NCBI RefSeq assembly: GCF_001050275.1
Contig: NZ_BBYA01000005.1
Coordinates: 1 to 40,354, forward strand
Source of the DNA: Leptolinea tardivitalis
GTDB taxonomy: Bacteria; Chloroflexota; Anaerolineae; Anaerolineales; Anaerolineaceae
Length of the DNA stretch: 40,354 nt
Direction of reading: 5' to 3'
The notes beneath the pieces were generated by a model. The model had not been told where the DNA came from. It ran no database searches and was given only the letters and a program-made list of their open reading frames with translations. Both the position numbers and the translations under genes were made by a program. Below are positions 1 to 8,382 of this stretch, one piece after another. How positions within the stretch are numbered: the first letter of the stretch is position 1; every line of letters starts with the position of its first letter.

Positions 1-75
1 TTCTGTTTTGTTCCCTTTTTGATAGCGGGGTCGGATGGTTTCTACTAATTCTCGCTTGCTTTGTTGACTCATCAT
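1..75 (-). CDS. Transposase/integrase, N-terminal fragment cut by the window edge
   Basis: Reading leftward from the double ATG at 70-75, 25 codons stay open to the window edge and include SKRELVETIRPRYQKGNKTE. This strongly resembles the N-terminus of a transposase family with an rve-type integrase core, common in environmental bacteria, whose members begin with a SAKRELVEAIRPRY-like helix. A GAGGGAG ribosome-binding site lies just upstream. Only the start is visible, so the catalytic DDE domain and whether the element is intact cannot be judged. The gene points away from rpsB, so the right end of the insertion sequence should lie between this start and the rpsB promoter at 184. Family assignment rests on remembered similarity. 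Confidence 0.7.
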   Translation of the reverse strand, partial: MMSQQSKRELVETIRPRYQKGNKTE

Positions 76-121
76 AGCTCCCTCGGCAGCTCTCTATTCT
101 CTGCCCAAGGTAACATCTATT

Positions 122-166
122 GTGAGGCAACGTTTCTCCTAAAGTTACTTTTAATTTGAGGCAATG
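122..166. repeat. Short direct repeats, probable right-end sequence of the insertion element
   Basis: TGTGAGGCAA (122-131) and TTGAGGCAATG (156-166) are near-copies about 34 bp apart, between the transposase start and the rpsB promoter. They look like sub-terminal transposase-binding repeats of the element whose transposase begins at 75. The exact terminus and any target-site duplication cannot be fixed without the other end. Confidence 0.4.
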
Positions 167-183
167 CGCGACCTGATAGTCAT

Positions 184-212
184 TTGTCGCAAGGTTAAAT
201 TTATGATATACT
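184..212 (+). promoter_or_regulatory. Promoter of rpsB-tsf(-pyrH)
   Basis: TTGTCG at 184-189, a 17-nt spacer and TATACT at 207-212 match the sigma-70 housekeeping consensus well. Transcription should start near 219, giving an rpsB leader of about 120 nt. The promoter sits within about 20 bp of the probable insertion-element end. Confidence 0.75.
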
Positions 213-338
213 CGTTTCGCTTTGCTTCGGCAAAGACACCCATCCTCACGTTTCTGGACTGACCTCGCGTGCCGTTATAAACGGTGGTGGGCCGGGATGA
301 AGGAAACGGCAGAAAACGCAAAAAGGAGCCTGCGTATC
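213..338 (+). promoter_or_regulatory. Structured 5' leader of rpsB
   Basis: The leader begins with a UUCG-capped hairpin, CTTTGC-TTCG-GCAAAG (220-235), placed almost at the predicted transcription start. A second hairpin, CCGTT-ATA-AACGG, lies at 272-284. In other bacteria rpsB is autoregulated by S2 binding to its leader; whether this leader does the same is inference. The 5'-terminal stable hairpin could instead protect the mRNA from decay. Confidence 0.5.
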
Positions 339-1202
339 ATGTCAACTGTTATATCCATGAAAGCCCTGTTGGAAAGCGGTGTTCATTTTGGCCACCGGAC
401 CAACAAATGGAATCCGGCCATGCGCCCGTTCATTTTCACCGAACGGAACGGAATCCATATTATTGATCTGCAACAGACTGTAAAAGCCATTAACACAGCC
501 TACAGCCTGGTGCGCGATACGGTTGCCGCCGGCGGTACTGTTCTTTTCATCGGAACAAAACGCCAGGCACAGGAAACCATCAAAGAAGAAGCCATTCGCT
601 GTGGTATGCCCTATGTTACCGAACGTTGGCTGGGCGGTATGCTCACCAACTGGGTGACTATCTTCCAACGTATCCTTGAACTGGACCGCCTGGAAAAAAT
701 GCGCGATACCGGTGAAATCAACCGGCTGACCAAAAAAGAAGGTCTATTAATTGAACGCGAAATCAACCGTCTGCAGATCCGCCTGAGCGGTGTACGCAAT
801 ATGAAACGCCTGCCCGATCTCGTCTTTGTGGTGGATGTAGGCCGCGAAGAAACCGCTGTTCATGAAGCCAACATTATGAATATTCCCGTCATCGCCCTGA
901 TGGATACCAATTGCGATCCTCGCGGCGTTGATTATGTCATCCCGTCGAATGATGATGCCATTCGCGCCATCAAACTGTTGGTCGGCAAGATTGCCGATGC
1001 TGCCATTGAAGGCAAATCCCTGCGGAAAGACGAAGAGCCTGAAACCGCTGAAGCAGCTCCTGAACAGGTCATCCGCTCAGCCGCTGCCAAACGCGCCCTG
1101 CTCGATGAAAGCGATATTGAAGACAAAGACCTTCTCGGTGCAGCCACTCTCGCCAAACTTGGCGGGCATGGTGATGACGAATCCGCAGAAGATATTCTAT
1201 AA
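339..1202 (+). CDS. rpsB: 30S ribosomal protein S2
   Basis: Encodes uS2 (287 aa), a small-subunit protein needed for S1 binding and translation initiation. The N-terminus [20 protein letters not shown] and the motifs [19 protein letters not shown] and [13 protein letters not shown]-like ([13 protein letters not shown]) are diagnostic. The frame is open from 222, but the start is set at 339 because the S2 family begins at this Met and AAGGAG lies 10 nt upstream. The protein is longer than the usual 235-260 aa because of an acidic, Ala-rich C-terminal tail (about residues 225-287), common in this family outside the proteobacteria. It is followed 31 nt later by tsf, the conserved order. Confidence 0.98.
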   Translation: MSTVISMKALLESGVHFGHRTNKWNPAMRPFIFTERNGIHIIDLQQTVKAINTAYSLVRDTVAAGGTVLFIGTKRQAQETIKEEAIRCGMPYVTERWLGGMLTNWVTIFQRILELDRLEKMRDTGEINRLTKKEGLLIEREINRLQIRLSGVRNMKRLPDLVFVVDVGREETAVHEANIMNIPVIALMDTNCDPRGVDYVIPSNDDAIRAIKLLVGKIADAAIEGKSLRKDEEPETAEAAPEQVIRSAAAKRALLDESDIEDKDLLGAATLAKLGGHGDDESAEDIL

Positions 1203-1233
1203 TTCTATTGAACGGATTTTAAACAAAGGGTGA

Positions 1234-2620
<1,387 letters not shown>

Positions 2621-2667
2621 CCTTACCGGATAAAATCCACCAAAAGGCGAAAATAGTCTGATTTCGG

Positions 2668-2700
2668 GAGGGTAGCCAGCAAAAAGGTTGCCCTCTTTTT
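2668..2700 (+). terminator. Intrinsic terminator after pyrH
   Basis: GAGGGTAGCC (2668-2677) pairs with GGTTGCCCTC (2686-2695) as a 10-bp stem with two G-U pairs, followed by a run of five T. It ends the rpsB-tsf-pyrH unit. Confidence 0.85.
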
Positions 2701-2711
2701 GATTTCCAAGA

Positions 2712-3948
2712 TTAAGTTCGATAGTATCGCCGATTACGTGGGGAAAAAATATAGCGGTTTGAATCCACCCAGGCAAACCAATACGCCCCATCTGTCTCTG
2801 ACAGATTACCCACCGAACCATTCATTTCATTGTTTGTAACTGCCGCGTGTTGATCAGTTTGATAGGTAATGTTTTCATTATCAAGATTCCAATCGTGGGT
2901 TATTGGAATGCCGCCGATGAAAACACTTTTCTCCTGTCTTGCATTGATCCACATGGTGATCATTTCACGCCTGTTTCCCGCCGGATTGCCAATCTTTCTA
3001 ACGTAGAATAATTACTAAAGGTAAGGGGATATGCTCCCCAGACCGATAAATTGAGGTATTACTTTAGCCAAACGCATGGGCGCGCTACCCTTACAACCAG
3101 GCTCCATACGGAGGAAGGCCTGCGCGGTTTTTCATCGGGTCATCTGTTGGAATGAACACAGCCAGACGGGTGACGGGTAATACGGGTACTCTGAATAGGT
3201 GGCTACCGGAGGGAAATCCAAATTAGGGCCGGGCGCCGGAATCCCATTCAAATCCATGATGGATATATTTCGCGCCATCGAAATAGCCATACGCTTTCCA
3301 TCCGGAGAGAAGATAGCCACACCATCCTGCCGGGCATTCAGAAGGACATCCCAGGTACTTTTATCACCATCCACAATGATCAGGCCGTCGTTCAAAGCCA
3401 TTCCCGGGCCCTCAAAGATCTTTCGGGGGCAAAGGTTAACCGGTTTGCCGGGAATCCATTTCAGATTGGTAGGAGAGGTTCCCAGACTCGTTTAATTTAT
3501 TTTGAAGTTGACAAAATCATTGTTGGTCATAACCTGAGCGTTTGAGTCTTCAAAACTTATGATCCAAAGGGAATAATGTTCGTTGCCATCCAAACGGGTA
3601 TAGGTGACCAATGAACCATCCAGTGAAATTTTCAAATCAGTGACATCCCCTGTGGCCTGCAGTGTTGTCAAACTGCTGCTTTTTGCCCAAGTGTACAGGA
3701 TACGATCGGGACCGATGAAATCCACCCGCAATTCTAACAGGCGAAGACTAGCAGTCGTTACGACTGTTTGGTAAGGGGGTAGGTGGAAGAGGTTCCACAA
3801 CCTGCGGTGAAAGTATTGTCGTTGGTTGTGCCGTCAATATGGCAGTCATCATGGATTCAACTTCAACTTTGTTAACCGGGTGCTAGCAGCCAGCATGAAA
3901 TGGAAACCAGAGCAATATCCAGAAGGAACCCGACGATTGTTTTTTCAT
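2712..3948 (-). pseudogene. Decayed beta-propeller (PD40/TolB-like) lipoprotein gene
   Basis: Three minus-strand fragments line up as one broken gene. The start is ATG at 3946-3948, preceded by GGTGGAG, giving MKKQSSGSFWILLWFPFHAGC, a lipoprotein signal whose lipobox Cys is immediately followed by an in-frame amber codon (3883-3885). The reading frame then changes near a run of five G at 3775-3779. It continues through a stretch resembling propeller blades, meets an in-frame TAA at 3492-3494, and resumes in the same frame with IFSPDGKRMAISMA, a typical PD40 blade. Another stop lies near 3132, and a final piece around 2712-2963 contains YWFAWVDSNRYIF. With two in-frame stops plus at least one frame change this is a pseudogene rather than one sequencing error. 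The intact gene at 4710 belongs to the same broad class. The original function is unknown. Confidence 0.75.
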
Positions 3949-4075
3949 CCGAGTTACTCCACCTTGGAAGATCAGCTATAACCAATACCCATTTTTATAG
4001 ACAGTCCATATTTTACAATCATATATAGCGTTTATTGTACGTTTGTATAAAATGTTACGCGTTCTTACATTTCTA

Positions 4076-4393
4076 TTCCCTGAATACACCTGTGGCGCGG
4101 AAAGATCTTTTCTGGCAAATATACCTGGAATGGCCAGCTCTCCACCGACCTGACCAAAGATGTGCCGGAATTAATTGAAGATCCCTGTTTATTTCCTGCA
4201 TGGCATCTATGATTGCACAGTGAATACACCCTGGCCAGGGAATACTTCGACCAGGTTAAAGCACCCGTGAAGGGCTTCTACACGTTTTAATGAATCCACT
4301 CACAGCCCGATGTTCGAAGAGCCGGAAAAGATGGGTGAGATCATCCAGCAGGATGTACTTTTGAGGAAGGTCAATCTGGCGGATCTTCTGTAG
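4076..4393 (+). pseudogene. Remnant of an alpha/beta hydrolase C-terminus
   Basis: Pieces in successive frames read WNGQLSTDLTKDVPEL, then KIPVYFLHGIYDCTVN, then YTLAREYFDQVKAPVKGFYTF, then NESTHSPMFEEPEKMGEIIQQ, ending at TAG 4391-4393. This is the C-terminal third of an alpha/beta hydrolase, with the catalytic Asp region (GIYD) and catalytic His region (STHSP). At least three single-base frame changes separate the pieces, and no N-terminal half with the nucleophile elbow is present. It is therefore a dead fragment. The left limit is approximate, set where a PEYT-like stretch appears. Confidence 0.75.
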
Positions 4394-4709
4394 ATTGGTT
4401 GATATCTTACCCCTCCAGACAATCTACATATGATATTTAGAATGAATCAAGCATCAACAGGAAAACCTTCAATAAAGACCCTGTAGTATATAAGAGCCAG
4501 AAAAGCTCCGATTTGCCGTCTTCATTCATTTTTTCTATCGCAATTCTTGTTTGATTTGATATCAGTGTTTCCAGGACATTACGTGGTTTAAAAATGTTTG
4601 CCGATAAAAAACTACCTGATATACTGAATTGTAGCCGCAGTTTATATGTCGGCCGGCACACATAATATATAGTTATATTTATTCAAATGGATACTTTTTA
4701 GAGGGAAAA
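4394..4709. other. AT-rich spacer, no gene recognised
   Basis: About 315 bp between the hydrolase remnant and the PD40 lipoprotein. A 74-codon minus-strand frame at 4437-4661 has no recognisable motif, no convincing ribosome-binding site and atypical composition, so it is not called. AT-rich stretches close to the downstream gene could hold its promoter, but no clear -35/-10 pair stands out. Confidence 0.5.
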
Positions 4710-6626
4710 ATGAAAAAGTCTATATCCTTGATAGTTTTTACCTTTCTAATTCTTTTCGTCGGTTGCTCTCCCATTCAACATGGGAGTACACCAACATTCT
4801 ATCAAAATGCGACAGCGGATGTACCTGTTTCACCAAGTGCAACGGTTCAAATTGAAGCGACCATACAGGCTGCCATACAGGCGACAGGTAACGTGTCTGC
4901 CACTCAGACTGCCATCCAGGCTGATGTGGCTGCCACCAATACAGCCATCCAATCCACAGCTATGGCTGTTGCCACCCAGGCTTACCGTGCTACACAAACT
5001 GTACTTGAATCACAGAAAAAATGGGTAATATTCGATTCGAATGAGCTTTCTCCTGATGGCACCTTCCATCTCTATAAAGTTAGAGCCGATGGTAGTGGAT
5101 TGAGCCGTTTAACAAATATTGAAATTGAAGAAGGCCAGTTTGATATCTCACCAGATGGTCAATTCGTCGTCTTTGAAGGTTGGAAACCCAACAGCCAATC
5201 TGATATTTATCGTATGAAATTGGATGGCAGTGATCTTAAGCAACTCACTACCGCCGCCGTTTCCGAATTTCTACCAAAATGGTCTCCCGATGGAAAATAC
5301 ATTGTTTACACGTCCGATCAGGGAAAAGATGAAATCTTTTTGATGAGAAGTGACGGCTCTGGGAAAATAAACGTATCATCCAGTAATTCAACGTCCGACA
5401 GGATACCATTGTGGTCTCCAAGTGGAAAAGAAATCCTTTTCCACTCCTTCACTGCTTCGCTAACGATTGACAAGAATTTTAAAATTGGTGTTTCAAAAAA
5501 TACATCCATTAATTATGTATATTCCATGGAAACAAAAAGGAAAACACCACTTTCAAACAACCGATTTATTGATTATGCCTGGTCTCCCGATGGATCTACA
5601 ATTGCAATAACCTGCCAGACCGGCGATACATCGTCAACGGAGAACAAAAATATTAGCCTCTGTCTTATTAACGCCGACACACTCGAAGTAAAGCCTCTAT
5701 TAACGCAGAAAATAACAGAAAAACATAATGCATATTTTCCAGCCTGGTCACCGGATGGGCGGTGGATTGCTTATTATTCCCAGGAGGCTGAGCAAACTAC
5801 TGTCGATATTCGTGAAGTTACCAGTGGTGAAAGCGTCTCCCTTCTTTCAAATAATCCGACACTTGCCGGGTTCGATATCCGGACCATTTCCTGGTCGCCT
5901 GATGGAAAACAGATCCTTTTCGCGACATTTGACAAGGAAATCTTTGCTGTCCAAGCTGATGGAACCAACCTGATCAAACTCACGAACTCCGGTTCAACGA
6001 GTTCAATCCCTGAGTGGCTTCCCGAACAGGCAAGTAAGGTCTTAAATCAAACCTTTGACGGGCTCCCTTCCGAAACCACACCTACCCCGTCCACAGGAAA
6101 ACCTGTATCAACAGAGGACTGGTTGACTTACTCCGGGAAATACAAATCATTATTTACCTTCCAATACCCAAAAGATATTCAGTTAATTGAGATGAAAAAC
6201 GGGGATCTACTAATGAGCACCCCATCAGGCGCGGTTTTGCAATGGTCAACCTTTTCATGGACATTCGATCATGAAGACAAGGATAATGATTTCAAAAATC
6301 TAACCTGCCAGATGTACGCGTCATCGAATGTATTACCCATAGAGAAAAAAGAGGATCCATCGGCACAAATTAAGAAAGCAGGATGGTTGTCAGGCATAAA
6401 TCAAGGTTATTGCCATATTGAAGTAGAAAGCAAACTCATCAAGAAAGTGCTTTATTTCTTTAACGCACCTATGAATTCAAAAATTCAATTAGATCGCACC
6501 ACTGAACAGGTGGCCCAGGTCCCTCGGGTCACATTCGTCATAACTGTCATTCCAGGTGACAAGGAAGATCCTGACACAATCTTCAGGGACGTGATCCAAA
6601 CGATAAAATTTACACCCATGAAGTAA
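4710..6626 (+). CDS. Secreted lipoprotein with PD40/TolB-like beta-propeller
   Basis: A 638-aa exported protein of unknown specific role. The N-terminus is a lipoprotein signal with lipobox LFVGC (Cys19). Residues about 30-110 form a low-complexity Ala/Thr/Gln-rich linker with repeated ATQTAIQ-like units. Residues about 110-440 carry repeated SPDGK blades (for example WSPDGKYIVYTSDQGKDEIF, WSPDGRWIAYYS, WSPDGKQILFATFD), as in TolB/PD40 propellers. After a Pro/Thr-rich hinge, the last ~170 residues start with a stretch (YKSLFTFQYPKD) resembling PsbP-like or other small extracytoplasmic beta domains. GAGGG lies 8 nt upstream of the start. It is probably anchored on the outer face of the membrane; ligand and partner are unknown. 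It stands alone between decayed DNA and the pheST unit. Confidence 0.85.
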   Translation: MKKSISLIVFTFLILFVGCSPIQHGSTPTFYQNATADVPVSPSATVQIEATIQAAIQATGNVSATQTAIQADVAATNTAIQSTAMAVATQAYRATQTVLESQKKWVIFDSNELSPDGTFHLYKVRADGSGLSRLTNIEIEEGQFDISPDGQFVVFEGWKPNSQSDIYRMKLDGSDLKQLTTAAVSEFLPKWSPDGKYIVYTSDQGKDEIFLMRSDGSGKINVSSSNSTSDRIPLWSPSGKEILFHSFTASLTIDKNFKIGVSKNTSINYVYSMETKRKTPLSNNRFIDYAWSPDGSTIAITCQTGDTSSTENKNISLCLINADTLEVKPLLTQKITEKHNAYFPAWSPDGRWIAYYSQEAEQTTVDIREVTSGESVSLLSNNPTLAGFDIRTISWSPDGKQILFATFDKEIFAVQADGTNLIKLTNSGSTSSIPEWLPEQASKVLNQTFDGLPSETTPTPSTGKPVSTEDWLTYSGKYKSLFTFQYPKDIQLIEMKNGDLLMSTPSGAVLQWSTFSWTFDHEDKDNDFKNLTCQMYASSNVLPIEKKEDPSAQIKKAGWLSGINQGYCHIEVESKLIKKVLYFFNAPMNSKIQLDRTTEQVAQVPRVTFVITVIPGDKEDPDTIFRDVIQTIKFTPMK

Positions 6627-6995
6627 ATGTTTCACCTTCTCTCAATAGCTTTTTTCGTTTGGTATAAATAGGTACTATACCGGGTGAACAGTTTACTGGG
6701 AATAGGTTTTTTATCATATGGACAAAGTCTGTAGCAGGCATAATTGACCATAAAATGATCTATGCTCCAAATGCTTTATCCGGCGCAATACCCAAACAAT
6801 TCTTGGTTCACCCATATAGATTGCTCTTTATCTTTATAGGAATAAAAAACCAGAATATATCTGTGTGGATTGAATGATTCACCTGGCGAGTGAGGGCGAA
6901 ACATCTGGAGGGAAAAATATGATGAAAGGTAATGTTCATACCAGATGCTTCGTCCCAACCCAGATTTTGAAACATGTATAGCGGATTTTCAACTC
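6627..6995. other. Intergenic region without a recognised gene
   Basis: About 370 bp between the lipoprotein gene and the pheST promoter. A 60-codon minus-strand frame (6776-6958) lacks any family motif or clear ribosome-binding site and is not called. No strong terminator for the upstream gene was seen. Confidence 0.5.
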
Positions 6996-7025
6996 TTGAC
7001 AGTTCTCCCGGTTCAGAGATAATAT
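6996..7025 (+). promoter_or_regulatory. Promoter of the pheST T-box transcript
   Basis: TTGACA at 6996-7001 is a perfect -35. The -10 is GATAAT (7018-7023, spacer 16) or TAATAT (7020-7025, spacer 18). The start falls near 7031, just before the T-box leader. Confidence 0.75.
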
Positions 7026-7044
7026 CAATCTAACAGATTTAAAG

Positions 7045-7316
7045 GCTGTGACAGAGAAGAGTAAACTGACAGGCCCCGCCAGAGAGATGCACCGGATCGA
7101 AAGACCGCTGAAACGTGCATTCGGAAGAAATCAGTTGAAGTTCGCTCTTGAGCCGAGCGGGTGAACATTTCAGTAATCCGTTCCGTTTTGCCAGCGTTAT
7201 ATGGCCGCCAGGTGTTCTTTTGAACTCAGCCTTCTGGCACAAAGCGGGCAGTTTTGGCTGTCAACAAGGGTGGTACCACGGACCCCATCCCGTCCCTTGG
7301 CGGGGTGGAGTTTTTT
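7045..7316 (+). promoter_or_regulatory. T-box riboswitch, probably phenylalanine-specific
   Basis: The leader has the hallmarks of a transcription-regulating T-box: an AGAGAAGAGTA-like start (about 7052), an AGAGAG element (7081-7086) and the T-box core AAGGGTGGTACCACGG (7266-7281) that pairs with the uncharged tRNA acceptor end. It ends in a terminator helix (7282-7310, stem CCATCCCG / CGGGGTGG) with TTTTTT (7311-7316). The specifier is most likely UUC at 7141-7143 in the GAAGTTCGC segment, which fits phenylalanine and the downstream pheS-pheT. Uncharged tRNA-Phe would stabilise the antiterminator and allow pheST expression. The specifier position is inferred from typical layout. Confidence 0.88.
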
Positions 7317-7338
7317 ATTTAACCATGAAGGAGCAAGA

Positions 7339-8382
7339 ATGCAGGATCATCCCATCTTAAATGAACTGGAAGAACTGCGCAAAAAAGGCCTCGAATCCCT
7401 GCAGGTCGTCCAGGATGAGCTGGGGTTGCAGAACTGGAAGGTTGCCAACCTTGGCCGCAGCGCCCCCATGACCCAGATCTTCAGTCAGATGAAAACGGTC
7501 TCCGCCGAAGTCCGTCCTCTGGTTGGAGAACGCGTTAATCAGGTCAAGAAAGAATTTGAGGCTGCATTGGAAGAACATGCTGCCGCCATCAAACAGGCCA
7601 TGCTCAATAAGAGCCTGACCAGCGATGCGGTGGATATTTCCTTACCCGGCCGCCGTCCGGCTCACGGCCGGCTGCACCCGCAGACCAAAATGCTGCGCGA
7701 GATTTATCGCATCTTCGGAGATATGGGTTTCCAGGTCTACAGAGCCCGCGATGTGGAAACCGATGAGTACAACTTCGAACTGTTAAATATCCCGGCTTAC
7801 CATCCTGCCCGTGATATGTGGGATACCTTCTATACGACCAAACCAGGTGTGATTCTTCGCACCCACACCTCCCCCGGCCAGGTGCATGTGATGCGCGAAT
7901 ACTGCCCTGAACCTATTCGTGTTATCCTGCCCGGCATGTGCTATCGCTATGAACAGATCAGTGCTCGCTCAGAAATTCAATTCCACCAGGTGGAAGGCAT
8001 CATGGTCGGAAAACATGTCACCATGGGTGATATGAAAGGCACTTTGACGGATTTCGCCCGCCGTTTGTTTGGCGCCAATGCCCGCACCCGCCTGCGTCCT
8101 TCCTATTTCCCCTTCACAGAACCCAGCGGGGAAATGGATGTGGAATGTTTTGTCTGCCATGGTGCCGGATGCCAGGTATGCAAAAACTCCGGCTGGCTCG
8201 AGATCCTTGGCTGCGGTATGATCCATCCAACAGTTCTGCGCAACGGCGGTTATGATCCATCGGTTTATTCTGGCTTCGCTTTTGGCATGGGACCGGAACG
8301 TATCTCCATGCTGCGCAATCAGATCAATGACATCCGCAACTTCTGGGCGAATGACGTCCGTTTCCTGGAGCAGTTCTCATGA
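7339..8382 (+). CDS. pheS: Phenylalanine-tRNA ligase alpha subunit
   Basis: The catalytic subunit of the alpha2-beta2 PheRS, which charges tRNA-Phe. The 347-aa protein has an N-terminal helical coiled-coil that contacts tRNA (residues about 1-100). The class II aminoacyl-tRNA synthetase core includes HPQTKMLREIYRIFGDMGF (motif 1 area), RTHTSPGQVHVM (motif 2 area) and the terminal FGMGPERISML motif 3. The frame is open from 7201, inside the T-box; the start is set at ATG 7339 because AAGGAG precedes it, it lies after the riboswitch terminator, and it gives the family N-terminus. It overlaps pheT by 4 nt (ATGA). A CHGAGCQVC cysteine cluster lies near residue 275. Confidence 0.98.
   Translation: MQDHPILNELEELRKKGLESLQVVQDELGLQNWKVANLGRSAPMTQIFSQMKTVSAEVRPLVGERVNQVKKEFEAALEEHAAAIKQAMLNKSLTSDAVDISLPGRRPAHGRLHPQTKMLREIYRIFGDMGFQVYRARDVETDEYNFELLNIPAYHPARDMWDTFYTTKPGVILRTHTSPGQVHVMREYCPEPIRVILPGMCYRYEQISARSEIQFHQVEGIMVGKHVTMGDMKGTLTDFARRLFGANARTRLRPSYFPFTEPSGEMDVECFVCHGAGCQVCKNSGWLEILGCGMIHPTVLRNGGYDPSVYSGFAFGMGPERISMLRNQINDIRNFWANDVRFLEQFS

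Noticed and set aside
222-338. Upstream extension of rpsB
   Set aside because: The extra residues do not match S2, and the stretch contains leader hairpins; AAGGAG supports ATG 339.
4437-4661. 74-codon minus-strand frame
   Set aside because: No recognisable motif or ribosome-binding site, AT-rich decayed surroundings.
6776-6958. 60-codon minus-strand frame
   Set aside because: No family similarity or start signal; judged chance.
7201-7338. Upstream extension of pheS
   Set aside because: It is T-box RNA including its terminator; ATG 7339 has the ribosome-binding site.
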